This document shows positions 15,847 to 26,315 of a DNA stretch of 43,673 nucleotides, piece after piece. A model generated the notes under the pieces. That model ran no database searches, was not told the origin of the DNA, and was given only the letters and a program-made list of their open reading frames with translations. Origin of the DNA: an uncultured Neomegalonema sp. (lineage in GTDB: Bacteria > Pseudomonadota > Alphaproteobacteria > Rhodobacterales > Rhodobacteraceae); the NCBI GenBank assembly GCA_937995735.1, contig CALKIZ010000004.1, forward strand, positions 1 to 43,673, in the 5' to 3' direction. The stretch's first letter is position 1; each line of letters begins with the position of its first letter. The position numbers and the translations under genes are program-made.

Positions 15847-17375
15847 CCGGTGATGTCTTCATTGACTCGCCTAACGTGAGTGACGCTCCAACACCTTCTG
15901 AAGATGGAATGGGGTGTCATTCTGCTGGAAAAATGGAGGCGGCAGCCCGCTCAGCGGGTAAGTCTCAAATCCTTGACCAATACGCCGCAGATTATCCGCA
16001 AGGTCCGCATGATAAACCACAGAGTATGTGCCCTGCATTTGGGTCATTGCGCGTCGGTTTGCGAATGCGCCGTGTAGCGACGGTCCTGTCCGGCTCGGCC
16101 TGTTGTGTTTACGGCCTAACCTTCGTTTCGCATTTTTACGGGGCGCGGCGTTCAGTTGGTTATGTCCCGTTTAACTCTGAAACTCTGGTTACGGGCAAGC
16201 TGTTTGAAGATATTCGCGAGTCGGTTCATGCGATGGCGGATCCGGAAAAGTACGACGCGATTGTAGTAACGAACTTATGTGTGCCAACGGCTTCGGGTGT
16301 GCCACTCCGTTTGCTGCCCAATGAGATCAACGGTGTCCGTATTGTCGGTATCGACGTTCCCGGTTTTGGTATTCCCACTCATGCGGAAGCTAAGGATGTT
16401 CTTGCGGGTGCGATGCTGAAATATGCGCGGGAAGAGGCTGAAGCTGGCCCCGTTGCAACGCCAGAGTCGGGGAAGTCTGATCGTCCGACTGTCGCGCTGT
16501 TGGGCGAGATGTTTCCGGTTGATCCAATTTCGATTGGGGCGATGTTAGACCCGATGGGATTGGCGGCAGGGCCTACGGTTCCCTGCCGCGAATGGCGCGA
16601 GCTTTATGCTGCGCTTGATTGCGGCGGCGTTGCTGCAATTCATCCGTTTTATACTGCGGCTGTTCGTGAGTTTGAAGCTGCTGGCCGATCTATCGTCGGG
16701 TCAGCGCCAGTTGGTCATGACGGAACCGCTGCTTGGCTTGCGGGTATCGGAGATGCCTTTAATGTAGGCGCGGATAAGATTGCTGAGGCGCAAAATAAAT
16801 TTTTACCAGCAATCAAAGGCGCTTTGGCCGCGACCCCAATTAACGGCACGATCACACTGTCGGGCTATGAAGGGTCGGAATTGCTTGTCGCCCGTTTGCT
16901 GATCGAAAGCGGTGCGAATGTGCCTTATGTGGGTACAGCCTGCGCCAAGAGTGCTTGGTCAGAAGCGGACCGCGATTGGCTCGAAGCCAAAGGCGTCAAG
17001 GTGAAATTCCGCGCCAGCCTTGAAGATGATTGTTCGGCGATGGAGGCGATCAACCCTGATCTCGCTATCGGTACAACACCCGTCGTTCAAAAGGCAAAAG
17101 AACGCGGCACGCCGGGCTTGTACTTTACGAATTTGATTTCAGCGCGGCCTTTGATGGGACCGGCTGGTGCAGGATCACTTGCGCAGGTCGTTAATGCTGC
17201 CATCGGCAACAAAGGCCGGATGGATACAATGCGCGAATTCTTTGAAGGCGTCGGAAACGGCGATACCGCCGGGGTTTGGGAAGGCTCGCCCAATGTAGAT
17301 GACGGCTTCCGCGCGCACCGCAAAAAGAAACACGAAAAGGCCGCTCGCGCCGCCAAAGCGGCGGAGATGATCTGA
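15843..17375 (+). CDS. bchY: BchY, chlorophyllide a reductase subunit Y
   Basis: BchY is the NifD-like subunit of the BchYZ catalytic component that reduces the C7=C8 bond of chlorophyllide a. It has 510 residues. Cysteines typical of the family stand in MCPAFGSLR (C63), GSACCVYG (C87, C88) and [10 protein letters not shown] (C146); some of these with a BchZ cysteine are expected to hold the [4Fe-4S] cluster. [32 protein letters not shown] and [13 protein letters not shown] are conserved blocks. The tail is lysine- and alanine-rich. GAGGG lies 9 nt before the ATG. The stop shares a base with the bchZ start (TGATG). Confidence 0.96.
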   Translation: MTGDVFIDSPNVSDAPTPSEDGMGCHSAGKMEAAARSAGKSQILDQYAADYPQGPHDKPQSMCPAFGSLRVGLRMRRVATVLSGSACCVYGLTFVSHFYGARRSVGYVPFNSETLVTGKLFEDIRESVHAMADPEKYDAIVVTNLCVPTASGVPLRLLPNEINGVRIVGIDVPGFGIPTHAEAKDVLAGAMLKYAREEAEAGPVATPESGKSDRPTVALLGEMFPVDPISIGAMLDPMGLAAGPTVPCREWRELYAALDCGGVAAIHPFYTAAVREFEAAGRSIVGSAPVGHDGTAAWLAGIGDAFNVGADKIAEAQNKFLPAIKGALAATPINGTITLSGYEGSELLVARLLIESGANVPYVGTACAKSAWSEADRDWLEAKGVKVKFRASLEDDCSAMEAINPDLAIGTTPVVQKAKERGTPGLYFTNLISARPLMGPAGAGSLAQVVNAAIGNKGRMDTMREFFEGVGNGDTAGVWEGSPNVDDGFRAHRKKKHEKAARAAKAAEMI

Positions 17376-18832
17376 TGCTTGTGCAAGATCACGACAGAGC
17401 GGGCGGATATTGGGGCGCGGTCTATGCGTTCTGCGCGACCAAGGGCTTGCAAGTCGTTATCGACGGCCCGGTTGGATGCGAGAACCTGCCTGTCACGTCG
17501 GTCTTGCATTACACTGACGGCCTTCCACCGCATGAATTGCCCATTGTCGTGACGGGTCTCGGCGAAGAAGAACTTGGTCGTGATGGCACTGAAGGCGCGA
17601 TGAAGCGGGCTTGGAATACGCTTGATCCCGCTTTGCCAGCGGTGGTTGTTACCGGGTCAATCTCTGAGATGATCGGCGGCGGCGTAACGCCTGAGGGGAC
17701 CAATATTCAGCGGTTCTTGCCACGCACCATTGATGAAGATCAATGGGAAGCGGCGGATCGCGCGATGACTTGGATCTTCACGGAGTTTGGTTGCACTAAA
17801 GGGCGTCCTCGCAAGACCACACCTTTGGCCGAAGGGCAAAAACCGCGCGTCAATATCCTCGGCCCAATGTATGGCACTTTTAACATGCCGTCGGATGTCG
17901 CGGAAGTTCGACGCTTGATCGAGGGCATAGGCGCTGAGATCAACATGGTCATGCCGCTAGGATCGCATCTTGGCGAGATGCCTAAATTGGTAAACTCCGA
18001 AGCGAATGTGGTTATGTATCGCGAGTTTGGTCGCGGCCTTGCCGAAGTGCTTGGCAAGCCGTATTTGCAAGCGCCGGTTGGCATCGACTCGACAACAAAA
18101 TTTTTGCGCAAACTCGGCGAGATGCTTGACCTCGACCCGGAGCCTTTTATCGAACAGGAAAAGCATTCAACGCTGAAACCTGTTTGGGATTTGTGGCGTT
18201 CGGTTACACAGGATTTCTTTGCAACGGCGAGTTTTGCAATCGTTGCAAACGAGACTTATACGCGCGGTATTCAGAACTATCTCGAACACGAGCTTGGATT
18301 GCCATGCGCTTTCGCTGTTTCGCGTATCGCTGGTAAGAAAACCGATAACGATGCTGTCCGGGAGATGATGCATGAAAAGCGCCCCCTTGTCGTTTTGGGG
18401 TCAATTAATGAGAAAATGTATCTTGCAGAAATGAGCGGCGGTCACGGACCAAAGCCTGCGTTCATTCCGGCAAGTTTTCCCGGTGCCGCCATTCGACGTG
18501 CGACCGGAACACCGATGATGGGGTACGCGGGGGCGACTTATCTGTTGCAGGAAGTCTGTAACAGCCTGTTCGATGCACTGTTTCATATTCTGCCTCTTGG
18601 AACTGAGATGGATGCAGCGGCGGCGACGCCAACCCGTTTGCGCCGCGACTTTCCATGGGACCCTGATGCTCAGGCATTGCTTGATAAAATTGTCGAGGAT
18701 CACCCGATCCTTACCCGAATTTCTGCTGCGAAAACGCTTCGTGATCGCGCCGAAAAATCTGCTCTTGATGCTGGAGCCGACCGTGTCGTGCGCGAAAACG
18801 TCGCCGCGCTGCAAGCCGGCTCTAAAGTTTAA
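17375..18832 (+). CDS. bchZ: BchZ, chlorophyllide a reductase subunit Z
   Basis: BchZ is the NifK-like partner of BchY. It has 485 residues, with C35 in [20 protein letters not shown] the likely cluster ligand, and [33 protein letters not shown] and [16 protein letters not shown] as conserved blocks. The C-terminal [13 protein letters not shown] is a light-independent reductase tail shared with BchB-like proteins. It begins at TGATG, so it is coupled to bchY, and ends 27 bp before pufQ. Confidence 0.96.
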   Translation: MLVQDHDRAGGYWGAVYAFCATKGLQVVIDGPVGCENLPVTSVLHYTDGLPPHELPIVVTGLGEEELGRDGTEGAMKRAWNTLDPALPAVVVTGSISEMIGGGVTPEGTNIQRFLPRTIDEDQWEAADRAMTWIFTEFGCTKGRPRKTTPLAEGQKPRVNILGPMYGTFNMPSDVAEVRRLIEGIGAEINMVMPLGSHLGEMPKLVNSEANVVMYREFGRGLAEVLGKPYLQAPVGIDSTTKFLRKLGEMLDLDPEPFIEQEKHSTLKPVWDLWRSVTQDFFATASFAIVANETYTRGIQNYLEHELGLPCAFAVSRIAGKKTDNDAVREMMHEKRPLVVLGSINEKMYLAEMSGGHGPKPAFIPASFPGAAIRRATGTPMMGYAGATYLLQEVCNSLFDALFHILPLGTEMDAAAATPTRLRRDFPWDPDAQALLDKIVEDHPILTRISAAKTLRDRAEKSALDAGADRVVRENVAALQAGSKV

Positions 18833-18859
18833 TATCGTCCGTTGAAAATGGAGATTAAC

Positions 18860-19081
18860 ATGGCTGTACAAAACCCAGACGCACCGATGCGTTCACGTGC
18901 CAAGCGTCAGCCACGTGCTGAATACTGGATTTATTTCACGCTGTTGTTTGCTTTGCTTTTGCCGACGACATTGCTCAAGCGCGTTTTCGCCATTGCAACC
19001 GGCGAGCCATCGCAAGAAAGCGTTTTGCGTGAAGCAGTGAGTGAAGCACACACAGCGGCTTCGATGATTTTCTCCGCCTGA
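18860..19081 (+). CDS. pufQ: PufQ, bacteriochlorophyll-related accessory protein
   Basis: PufQ is a small membrane protein at the head of puf operons, thought to aid bacteriochlorophyll or its precursors during assembly of LH1 and the reaction centre. The 73-residue product has a basic N-terminus (RSRAKRQPRAEYW), one membrane span (IYFTLLFALLLPTTLLKRVF, about 25-44) and the typical end EAHTAASMIFSA. The ATG at 18860 has GGAG 6 nt upstream; a TTG at 18842 would add six residues. It lies between bchZ and pufB, as in other alphaproteobacteria. Confidence 0.88.
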   Translation: MAVQNPDAPMRSRAKRQPRAEYWIYFTLLFALLLPTTLLKRVFAIATGEPSQESVLREAVSEAHTAASMIFSA

Positions 19082-19105
19082 CTAGCGGCGCGGAGTTTTA
19101 GAGAT

Positions 19106-19180
19106 CACTTCGCTTGCTTGCATGTGAAGTGCTGCTGATGGGCGAGCGCCGATCAGTGACTTGGCTACGGGTAACCGTGG
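19106..19180 (+). other. two small RNA hairpins in the pufQ-pufB leader
   Basis: CACTTC (19106-19111) pairs with GAAGTG (19126-19131). A second hairpin at 19165-19180 is CTACGG-GTAA-CCGTGG, six pairs with one G-U and a GNRA-type tetraloop. They lie in the 127-bp space before pufB, where puf messages are usually processed and stabilised. The function is inferred. Confidence 0.45.
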
Positions 19181-19208
19181 TTTTGATTGCTCAACTGGAG
19201 GTACCCAA

Positions 19209-19364
19209 ATGAGTGACAACGACGGCCTGTCTTTTACAGGCCTTTCCGAAGAACAGGCGCAGGAACTGCACTCTGTCTATATGAGCGGGCTTATTCTTTT
19301 CACCGCAGTTGCGGCGGTCGCTCACTTGGCAGTGCTGATCTGGCGTCCTTGGTTCTACCTTTAG
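19209..19364 (+). CDS. pufB: PufB, light-harvesting LH1 beta polypeptide
   Basis: This 51-residue LH1 antenna beta subunit spans the membrane once. It has the usual polar N-terminus ([20 protein letters not shown]), the membrane helix with bacteriochlorophyll-ligating histidine in [16 protein letters not shown], and ends at the conserved WRPW region. GGAGG stands 7 nt before the ATG. pufA follows after 12 bp. Confidence 0.97.
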   Translation: MSDNDGLSFTGLSEEQAQELHSVYMSGLILFTAVAAVAHLAVLIWRPWFYL

Positions 19365-19376
19365 AGGAGGGATGAA

Positions 19377-19550
19377 ATGAGCAAGTTCTACAAAGTCTGG
19401 CTGATTTTCGATCCGCGCCGCGTGTTTGTTGCACAAGGCGTCTTCCTCTTCCTGCTGGCGGCGATGATTCACCTCGTCCTGCTCAGCACGGAACGCTACA
19501 ACTGGTTTGAGGTCGCGCAGGCCGAAGAAATTGCACGCGCTGCAGAGTAA
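19377..19550 (+). CDS. pufA: PufA, light-harvesting LH1 alpha polypeptide
   Basis: This 57-residue LH1 antenna alpha subunit has the N-terminal amphipathic segment [20 protein letters not shown], a membrane helix with the ligating histidine at residue 32 ([10 protein letters not shown]), and a short polar tail ending [14 protein letters not shown] lies 6 nt before the ATG. Together with PufB it forms the ring around the reaction centre. Confidence 0.97.
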   Translation: MSKFYKVWLIFDPRRVFVAQGVFLFLLAAMIHLVLLSTERYNWFEVAQAEEIARAAE

Positions 19551-19588
19551 TCTGTCGCGGGCAATTTTTCATTCCGGTTATCAAGAAT

Positions 19589-19659
19589 GCTGCGGGCGTC
19601 CTTGCGATGGCCGCAGCAAATACCCCGCTGAATGCTCGTCGGCGCGGAAGGACGCATTC
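19589..19659 (+). other. pufA-pufL intercistronic hairpins
   Basis: Two stem-loops follow pufA. GCTGCGG (19589-19595) pairs with CCGCAGC (19611-19617), and GAATGC (19630-19635) with GCATTC (19654-19659), the latter extended by GTC/GAC after a 2-nt bulge. In R. capsulatus and relatives, hairpins at this point protect the pufBA message from 3' decay and give excess LH1 over reaction centre. The same role is likely here. Confidence 0.7.
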
Positions 19660-19689
19660 ATTTTCTAAGACCGAGAGCGGAGACCCATC

Positions 19690-20529
19690 ATGGCATTGCT
19701 CAGTTTTGAACGAAAATATCGTGTGAAAGGTGGGACGCTGATCGGCGGCGATCTTTTTGATTTTTGGGTTGGGCCTTTTTTTGTGGGCTTCTTCGGAGTG
19801 ACGACCCTGTTCTTTACGGCACTGGGAACAGCTCTGATTTTTTACGGAGCTGCCCTTCAAGGCACGTTCAATCCGTGGCTCATCAATATTCAACCACCTG
19901 ACCTAAGTTATGGCCTTGGCATGGCTCCGCTCGCCGAAGGGGGTCTTTGGCAAATCATCACAATTTGCGCGATTGGCGCTTTTGTGAGTTGGGCGTTGCG
20001 GGAGGTGGAAATCTGCCGAAAGCTCGGCATCGGTTATCACGTTCCTTTTGCATTCAGCTTTGCGATTTTCGCTTATGTCACATTGGTCGTGATCCGGCCT
20101 GTCTTGCTCGGTGCTTGGGGTCATGGTTTCCCGTATGGAATTTTCAGTCACCTCGATTGGGTGTCTAATGTCGGATATTCTTACCTGCACTTCCATTACA
20201 ATCCTGCTCATATGTTGGCAGTGACGTTCTTCTTTACGACCACGCTCGCGTTGGCCCTTCATGGCGGATTAATCCTGTCGGCGGCCAATCCTGAAAAGGG
20301 TCAAGAGGTCAAAACACCTGATCATGAAGATACTTTCTTCCGCGATTTCATCGGATATTCGGTCGGGACGCTAGGTATTCACCGCGTTGGTCTGTTGTTG
20401 GCTTTGAACGCGGTTTTCTGGTCGGCGGTTTGTATCGTTATCTCTGGTCCGGTTTGGACGAGTGGCTGGCCTGAATGGTGGAACTGGTGGCTTGAACTAC
20501 CGATCTGGCCAAGCGCAGGAGTTCAGTGA
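19690..20529 (+). CDS. pufL: PufL, reaction centre L subunit
   Basis: PufL is the L chain of the type II photosynthetic reaction centre, with five membrane helices binding the bacteriochlorophyll special pair, bacteriopheophytin, QB and iron. The 279-residue protein begins [31 protein letters not shown] carries the special-pair and iron histidines, and [10 protein letters not shown] and [14 protein letters not shown] the second iron ligand and QB region. GCGGAGA precedes the ATG. The stop overlaps pufM as TGATG. Confidence 0.98.
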   Translation: MALLSFERKYRVKGGTLIGGDLFDFWVGPFFVGFFGVTTLFFTALGTALIFYGAALQGTFNPWLINIQPPDLSYGLGMAPLAEGGLWQIITICAIGAFVSWALREVEICRKLGIGYHVPFAFSFAIFAYVTLVVIRPVLLGAWGHGFPYGIFSHLDWVSNVGYSYLHFHYNPAHMLAVTFFFTTTLALALHGGLILSAANPEKGQEVKTPDHEDTFFRDFIGYSVGTLGIHRVGLLLALNAVFWSAVCIVISGPVWTSGWPEWWNWWLELPIWPSAGVQ

Positions 20530-21488
20530 TGATTGAATATCAGAACATCTTTAATCAGGTGCAGGTTCAAGGCCCCGCAGAATTAGGGATCACGAACGGC
20601 AAAGGGATTGAGAAAGAAAGAGGTGGGACGCCGTTTTTCTCAAAGATTATGGGTTGGATCGGGAATGCGCAAATTGGTCCTATTCATCTCGGATTCTTTG
20701 GCCTGATCTCAGTCATTACCGGCACATTGGCGCTTAATATTATTGGCTTGAATATGCTGGCGCAGGTTGGTTGGTCCTTCCCTGAATTTTTGCGGCAGGG
20801 ATTTTGGCTTGCGCTGGAACCACCAGGACCGGAATGGGGCTTGCGAATGCCGCCTCTCGACCAAGGTGGCTGGTACATCATCTGTAGTTTTTTCCTTTTG
20901 ATTTCAGTTCTCAGCTGGTGGGTACGCAGCTATGTGCGCGCGTCTGAATTGAAAATGGGCAAGCATGTGGCTTGGGCTTTTGCCGCTGCAATCTGGCTGT
21001 TCCTTGTCTTAGGATTGTTCCGTCCGGTTCTCATGGGATCATGGTCGGAAGCGGTTCCTTATGGGATCTTCCCGCACTTGGATTGGACGACTGCGTTTTC
21101 CATTCGCTACGGCAATCTTTATTATAACCCATTCCACGCACTTTCTATCGTCTTCCTTTACGGTTCCGTCCTGCTGTTTGCGATGCATGGCGCGACGATC
21201 CTCGCTGTGTCCCGTCTTGGCGGTGATCGCGAGTTAGAGCAAATCTTTGACCGTGGAACGGCATCAGAGCGCGCAGCTTTGTTCTGGCGCTGGACGATGG
21301 GCTTTAACGCGACGATGGAAGGCATTCACCGTTGGGCATGGTGGTTTGCTGTCCTGACGCCGATCACTGGCGGTATTGGAATTCTGATCACCGGAACGCT
21401 TGTCGATAATTGGTATCTCTGGGCTATCGAGCATAGTTTCGCGCCAGCGTATGAAGGCGGTTACGGCTACGAAGCCTATACACCTTGA
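20529..21488 (+). CDS. pufM: PufM, reaction centre M subunit
   Basis: PufM is the M chain of the reaction centre, holding QA and the other half of the special pair. It starts [18 protein letters not shown] at the ATG 20529 (a GTG at 20526 is possible but atypical). [20 protein letters not shown] and [12 protein letters not shown] carry the histidine ligands, and [21 protein letters not shown] the iron and QA region. At 319 residues it has the length seen in species with a bound cytochrome. It is coupled to pufL, and pufC follows after 10 bp. Confidence 0.98.
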   Translation: MIEYQNIFNQVQVQGPAELGITNGKGIEKERGGTPFFSKIMGWIGNAQIGPIHLGFFGLISVITGTLALNIIGLNMLAQVGWSFPEFLRQGFWLALEPPGPEWGLRMPPLDQGGWYIICSFFLLISVLSWWVRSYVRASELKMGKHVAWAFAAAIWLFLVLGLFRPVLMGSWSEAVPYGIFPHLDWTTAFSIRYGNLYYNPFHALSIVFLYGSVLLFAMHGATILAVSRLGGDRELEQIFDRGTASERAALFWRWTMGFNATMEGIHRWAWWFAVLTPITGGIGILITGTLVDNWYLWAIEHSFAPAYEGGYGYEAYTP

Positions 21489-21498
21489 GGAGCCGAAA

Positions 21499-22590
21499 AT
21501 GTTTGATTTAGACTGGTTCCCTAAGTGGAACAGAGAAAACCCAAAAGATGTTTTCGGACCTGCGATTATCATCGGCGCGGTGGGAGGCGCGGTTCTGGTC
21601 GCTGCGTTGATCATCACTTGGGGCAACCCTGCCGAGACATCGACGATGCAGACAGGTCCGCGCGGTTCCGGGATGGGTGTTGTCGAGTTGGTGGCTAACC
21701 GAGAAGCGGTTGATCCGACGGTAGAGGCTTATACCTCCGATGCGCCATATGCCCCGGAGGAGGGCGATGCTCTCGCGAAGGATGTGTACGAGAATGTTCA
21801 GGTCCTTGGTGATGTCACTGAGGATAACTTTGATCGCATGATGGCGTCGATAACGGCATGGGTTTCTCCCAAAGAGGGATGCGCCTATTGCCACGGTGAT
21901 GATGAGACATATGCGAAGGATGATCTTTACACAAAGGTTGTCGCGCGTCGGATGATTCAGATGACGCAGCTGATCAATGAGGAGTATGACGGGCATGTCG
22001 CTCCGGCAGGCGTAAACTGCTATACATGCCACCGGGGTGAAGCGGTCCCGAGCGACATTTGGTTTAAACGCTCGCCCGTATTGCAAAATGTGAGTGGCTG
22101 GTCCGCGAACCAAAACTTTGCAACATTGCAGAGCAGTTCAACTTCATTGCCCTCAGATGCGCTTGAGCAATACCTTTTGGGAGATGAAACGGTCTCAGTC
22201 CATGACCTGAAGCCGCGTGTTTCCAATGAAGGAACGGCGGCGATCCAAAATACCGAGCGCACGTATTCATTGATGAATTACTATGCGAACTCGCTAGGCG
22301 TGAATTGTACGTTTTGTCACAACACCCGCGCATTTTATGATGGTGAGCAAGTCACCCCGCAATGGGCCGTTGCAAATGAAGCCCGCGCGATGGTGCAAGA
22401 CGTTAATAATGACTATCTTGTACCCCTGAAAGACGCTTACCCTGAAAATCGGCTTGGACCCAGACATGATGATGCGCCAAAAGCCGGATGCAAAACCTGT
22501 CACAAAGGGGTATACAAACCTTTAGGGGGTATGGATATGATCTCAGACTGGCCGGAATTGGCCACTACTGAAACGCCAGTCTACGAGTAA
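21499..22590 (+). CDS. pufC: PufC, tetraheme reaction-centre cytochrome c
   Basis: PufC is the periplasmic electron donor to the oxidised special pair. Four CxxCH heme sites are present: CAYCH (128-132), CYTCH (174-178), CTFCH (270-274) and CKTCH (331-335), with methionines (for example in [10 protein letters not shown] and [13 protein letters not shown]) positioned as axial ligands. A single membrane helix at about 20-40 anchors the N-terminus; there is no lipobox cysteine, so it should be held by an uncleaved anchor and not by lipid as in Blastochloris. It has 363 residues. The ATG at 21499 follows GAGGAG, and the longer upstream frame lies in pufM. Confidence 0.96.
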   Translation: MFDLDWFPKWNRENPKDVFGPAIIIGAVGGAVLVAALIITWGNPAETSTMQTGPRGSGMGVVELVANREAVDPTVEAYTSDAPYAPEEGDALAKDVYENVQVLGDVTEDNFDRMMASITAWVSPKEGCAYCHGDDETYAKDDLYTKVVARRMIQMTQLINEEYDGHVAPAGVNCYTCHRGEAVPSDIWFKRSPVLQNVSGWSANQNFATLQSSSTSLPSDALEQYLLGDETVSVHDLKPRVSNEGTAAIQNTERTYSLMNYYANSLGVNCTFCHNTRAFYDGEQVTPQWAVANEARAMVQDVNNDYLVPLKDAYPENRLGPRHDDAPKAGCKTCHKGVYKPLGGMDMISDWPELATTETPVYE

Positions 22591-22630
22591 CAGCGCAATG
22601 ACAAAGCTCAGGGTGCTGGAAAGGGTAACG

Positions 22631-24568
22631 ATGACGACCGAAACCGAAAAGCGCCCTGAGACACCAACTCTCGACCGTGTTGCGTTTCCGAGTGATTTGC
22701 GTGACATGACGGACCGAGAATTGGCAACGCTTGCGAATGAATTGCGGGCGGAGACGATTTCGGCGGTTTCGGACACAGGTGGCCATCTTGGGTCCAGCCT
22801 CGGTGTGGTCGAAATGACCGTGGCCATTCATGCCGTTTTCAATACGCCGCATGATAAACTCATCTTTGATGTTGGGCATCAATGCTACCCTCATAAAATA
22901 CTGACGGGGCGACGTGATCGGATTCGCACGCTGCGCCAAAAAGATGGCCTTTCCGGTTTTACCAAACGGAGTGAGAGCGAATACGATCCGTTCGGTGCGG
23001 CGCATTCCTCGACATCCATTTCTGCTGCGCTCGGATTTTCCGCTGCGCGGGATATGGGTGCATCGACCGGCGACGGGATCGCCGTGATTGGCGATGGCTC
23101 TATTAGCGCGGGAATGGCGTATGAGGCGCTGAATAACGCCGGCAGCTTGGGCAAAAGGCTGTTCGTTATCCTCAATGATAATGAAATGTCGATAGCGCCG
23201 CCCGTCGGGGCGATGTCAAATTACTTGTCCAGCCTGTATGAAAATACGCCGCTTCATGCGCTGAAAGAAATTGCCGACGGATTTGCGCAGAACTTACCTG
23301 AACCATTACGCGAAGGTGCAATGCGCGCGCGGTCACTCGTCACTGGAGAAGGCGAGAAGGACACGACACTCTTCGAGAAGATGGGCTTTAATTACATTGG
23401 CCCAATCGACGGCCACGATATGAGTCAGCTGTTGCCTGTGCTGCGCGCGGCGCGGGCTAGGGCTGATGGCCCGACTTTAATCCATTGTGTGACGGTTAAA
23501 GGTAAGGGCTACGCGCCTGCTGAGAACTCTGCCGACAAGTATCACGGCGTGTCGAAGTTCAATGTTGCATCTGGGAAGCAATCCAAAGCGATTTCAAATG
23601 CGCCAAGTTATACTGCGATCTTTGGCGAGTCTCTTGTCGCCGAAGCAGAGCGCGATAGCCGTATTGTCGGGATAACCGCAGCGATGCCGGATGGAACCGG
23701 CATTGATAAATTGGCAAAGCGCTTTCCTGCACGGACCTTTGATGTCGGGATCGCCGAGCAGCACGGGGTTACCTTTGCGGCTGGATTAGCTGGAGCGGGG
23801 ATGAAGCCGTTCTGTGCAATCTATTCGACCTTTTTACAACGCGGTTATGACCAGGTTGTGCATGACGTTGCTTTGCAGAATTTGCCGGTGCGGTTTGCGA
23901 TTGATCGGGCCGGTCTGGTCGGTGCGGATGGGGCGACTCATGCCGGGGCGTTTGACATCGCTTATCTTACGAATCTGCCGAACTTTACGGTGATGGCGGC
24001 GTCGGATGAAGCTGAACTCATGCATATGGTTGCGACAGCGGTTACCCATGACAGCGGCCCGATTGCTTTCCGGTATCCGCGTGGTGCTGGCGTTGGCGTT
24101 GATCTACCTGAACGCGGTGTGCCACTCGAAATCGGCAAAGGCCGTGTTGTCAAAGAGGGCAGCAAAGTTGCGTTGCTTTCCTTTGGTGGCCATCTGCAAG
24201 AATGTATCGCGGCAGCAGAAGACCTCGATGCACGCGGCATCTCGACCACGGTTGCAGATGCGCGCTTCGCCAAACCACTCGACACCGAGTTGATCGCATC
24301 GCTGGCGGCAGAGCATGAAGTTTTGATCACGGTTGAGCAAGGCTCAACGGGTGGCTTCGGCGCACATGTCTTACATTGGATGAGTGACGAAGGCTTGCTT
24401 GATGGCGATGTCCGTGTGCGGTCAATGACCTTACCAGATAAATTTATCGACCAAGCCAGTCCGGCGGATATGTACGCCGAAGCCGGATTAACGAAAGACG
24501 ATATCGCCGCGAAAGTCTTGAAGACATTGGGCGTATCGACAGCCGAGTTTGGTCAGGCCAGCGCTTAA
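22631..24568 (+). CDS. dxs: Dxs, 1-deoxy-D-xylulose-5-phosphate synthase
   Basis: Dxs makes DXP from pyruvate and glyceraldehyde 3-phosphate with thiamine diphosphate, the first step of the MEP isoprenoid route. The ThDP motif [18 protein letters not shown] is at 154-171. [47 protein letters not shown] and [10 protein letters not shown] are conserved. It has 645 residues. The ATG at 22631 has AAGGG nearby; an ATG at 22598 would add 11 residues but has no site. As the last gene of the superoperon, 40 bp after pufC, it ties precursor supply to pigment synthesis, as in Rhodobacter. Confidence 0.96.
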   Translation: MTTETEKRPETPTLDRVAFPSDLRDMTDRELATLANELRAETISAVSDTGGHLGSSLGVVEMTVAIHAVFNTPHDKLIFDVGHQCYPHKILTGRRDRIRTLRQKDGLSGFTKRSESEYDPFGAAHSSTSISAALGFSAARDMGASTGDGIAVIGDGSISAGMAYEALNNAGSLGKRLFVILNDNEMSIAPPVGAMSNYLSSLYENTPLHALKEIADGFAQNLPEPLREGAMRARSLVTGEGEKDTTLFEKMGFNYIGPIDGHDMSQLLPVLRAARARADGPTLIHCVTVKGKGYAPAENSADKYHGVSKFNVASGKQSKAISNAPSYTAIFGESLVAEAERDSRIVGITAAMPDGTGIDKLAKRFPARTFDVGIAEQHGVTFAAGLAGAGMKPFCAIYSTFLQRGYDQVVHDVALQNLPVRFAIDRAGLVGADGATHAGAFDIAYLTNLPNFTVMAASDEAELMHMVATAVTHDSGPIAFRYPRGAGVGVDLPERGVPLEIGKGRVVKEGSKVALLSFGGHLQECIAAAEDLDARGISTTVADARFAKPLDTELIASLAAEHEVLITVEQGSTGGFGAHVLHWMSDEGLLDGDVRVRSMTLPDKFIDQASPADMYAEAGLTKDDIAAKVLKTLGVSTAEFGQASA

Positions 24569-24603
24569 GACTACTGAGATTTGGAACAGACAGGTTTTAC
24601 AGA

Positions 24604-24651
24604 CTACGCGACGTAAGACCTGGCTTCCCCGCTCGGGCGGATGGTCCGTAG
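24604..24651 (+). other. nested, RNA-like stem-loop after dxs
   Basis: Three helices stack on one axis: CTACG/CGTAG (24604-24608 with 24647-24651), GACC/GGTC (24617-24620 with 24643-24646) and CCGC/GCGG (24629-24632 with 24637-24640) closed by a TCGG tetraloop. The 3' strand is almost continuous and the 5' strand is interrupted by internal loops. It begins 35 bp after the dxs stop. It has no T-run after it, so it may be an mRNA end-protecting structure, a rho-associated end or an unknown structured element. Confidence 0.4.
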
Positions 24652-24710
24652 ACTAAAAATCTCTGCTGCGATACCATTGCAATCGACCTTAGAGTTTGGA
24701 GATTGCTTGG

Positions 24711-26294
24711 ATGAGATTCCTGAAGTTTGTGCCGATTTTGGTTATATTTTCTGCGCCTCTATCCGCTGAAACTCTGACCATATTGCATACGAATGATTTC
24801 CATAGTCGTGTTGAGCCAATCAATCAGTTCAACAGTGGATGCAAGCCGGAAGACAATGAAGCGGGCAAATGCTTTGGTGGCTATGCACGCTTGATCAGCG
24901 CAATAAAGGCCGCAAAAGAAGACACAGACAATGTGATCCTCGTGGATGGCGGCGATCAATTTCAGGGATCGCTATTTTACACACGCTATAAAGGGCAAGT
25001 TGCCGCTGAGATGATGAATGCCCTTGGCTATGATGCGATGACAGTCGGTAATCATGAATTTGATGATGGGCCGGAAGTCCTTCGTGAATTTATTGAGACA
25101 GTTGATTTTCCAGTGTTGATGTCAAACGCTGACCTCTCGAAAGAAAAATTACTTTCAGGTGTGCTGATGCCATCGATAGTGATCGAGCGTGGCGGCGAGA
25201 AAATCGGCCTGATCGGTTTGACGCCCGAAGACACGCCTGACCTTTCCAAACCGGGAAAAGCCATCACTTTCACCAATCCGGTGGATGCCGTCGCTGGTGA
25301 AGTCAAAAAACTGGAAGGCCAAGGCATCAAGCGGATCATCGTGCTTTCGCATTCAGGCTATCAAATTGATAAGATTGTCGCGTCCGATGTTGATGGCATT
25401 GATGTCATTGTTGGTGGTCACTCGAATACATTTCTATCCAATATCAGCGAGAGAGCGGACGGACCTTATCCAACATGGATTCGTAATCCGAGCGGCGGTA
25501 AAACAGCAATCGTGCAAGCCTATGCTTACGGAAAATATCTTGGTCGTTTGAATGTTGAGTTCGATGTCGAAGGTGTCGTGACCTCTGCATTGGGTGAGCC
25601 AATCCTCGTTGACGGAAAGATCTCAGAAGACAGTGCTTTGAAAGCGCGCATTGCTGAGCTTGCCGCACCGCTGGAGGAAATTCGACAGAAACCGGTCGCG
25701 ACTACAAAGGCTCCGATTGATGGAGATCGTAATCGTTGCCGTTCGCAGGAATGCGAGATGGGGAACCTCGTTGCTGATGCTTTGCTTGATCGTTTTAAAG
25801 ATGAGGGCGTTTCGGTCGCGATCTATAACGGAGGCGGGTTGCGGGCGTCGATTGATGCGGGCGAGATTACGATGGGCGAAGTCTTGACGGTGCTACCTTT
25901 CCAGAATGTTGTTTCGACATTTGATATGTTGGGTTCTGACTTGATCTCTGCACTTGAGTCCGCTGTTAGCCAGATCGAAAATGGCAAGGGGCGTTTCCCG
26001 CAAGTTGCCGGATTGCGGTTTTCGATTGATCTTAGCGTTGAGCCTTTCGCCGGCCGTATCTCTGACGTTGAAGTCTTGAAAGGCAATACGTATGAGCCGG
26101 TAAGCTCTTCTGATTATTACGGCATGGTTTCGAGCGACTTTTTAAGGGGCGGAGGTGACGGATATTCTGTGTTCGAAAATAAAGCTGAAAATGCATATGA
26201 TTTTGGGCCTAGTATCGAAGATGTCGTAGCCGATTATTTGAGTAAAAACAGCCCTTACACGCCGGAGGTGGATGGTCGCATAACGATCAAATAA
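24711..26294 (+). CDS. secreted 5'-nucleotidase (UshA/YfkN-type metallophosphatase)
   Basis: This periplasmic or surface enzyme of 527 residues should remove phosphate from nucleotides or related esters. A signal peptide (MRFLKFVPILVIFSAPLSA) is followed by the metallophosphatase domain with HTNDFHSRVEP (about 26-36), DGGDQFQGS, GNHEFDDG, LSHSGYQID and GGHSN. The C-terminal 5'-nucleotidase domain has YNGGGLRASIDAGEITMGEV and SSDFLRGGGDGYSVF. The ATG at 24711 has GGAG 9 nt upstream. It faces a minus-strand nucleoside uptake operon, which suggests that released nucleosides are imported next door. UDP-sugar hydrolysis is possible too. Confidence 0.88.
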   Translation: MRFLKFVPILVIFSAPLSAETLTILHTNDFHSRVEPINQFNSGCKPEDNEAGKCFGGYARLISAIKAAKEDTDNVILVDGGDQFQGSLFYTRYKGQVAAEMMNALGYDAMTVGNHEFDDGPEVLREFIETVDFPVLMSNADLSKEKLLSGVLMPSIVIERGGEKIGLIGLTPEDTPDLSKPGKAITFTNPVDAVAGEVKKLEGQGIKRIIVLSHSGYQIDKIVASDVDGIDVIVGGHSNTFLSNISERADGPYPTWIRNPSGGKTAIVQAYAYGKYLGRLNVEFDVEGVVTSALGEPILVDGKISEDSALKARIAELAAPLEEIRQKPVATTKAPIDGDRNRCRSQECEMGNLVADALLDRFKDEGVSVAIYNGGGLRASIDAGEITMGEVLTVLPFQNVVSTFDMLGSDLISALESAVSQIENGKGRFPQVAGLRFSIDLSVEPFAGRISDVEVLKGNTYEPVSSSDYYGMVSSDFLRGGGDGYSVFENKAENAYDFGPSIEDVVADYLSKNSPYTPEVDGRITIK

Positions 26295-26315
26295 GTGCCA
26301 CCGCGTAAGCGTGCT

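Noticed and set aside
19372-19380. Minimal ORF ATG AAA TGA overlapping the pufA start
   Set aside because: AGGAGG ends 1 nt before this ATG, too close for initiation, but is 6 nt from the pufA ATG. The small ORF is most likely coincidence.
22600-22631. Start of dxs at 22598
   Set aside because: No ribosome binding site; AAGGG stands before the ATG at 22631 and the family N-terminus fits there.
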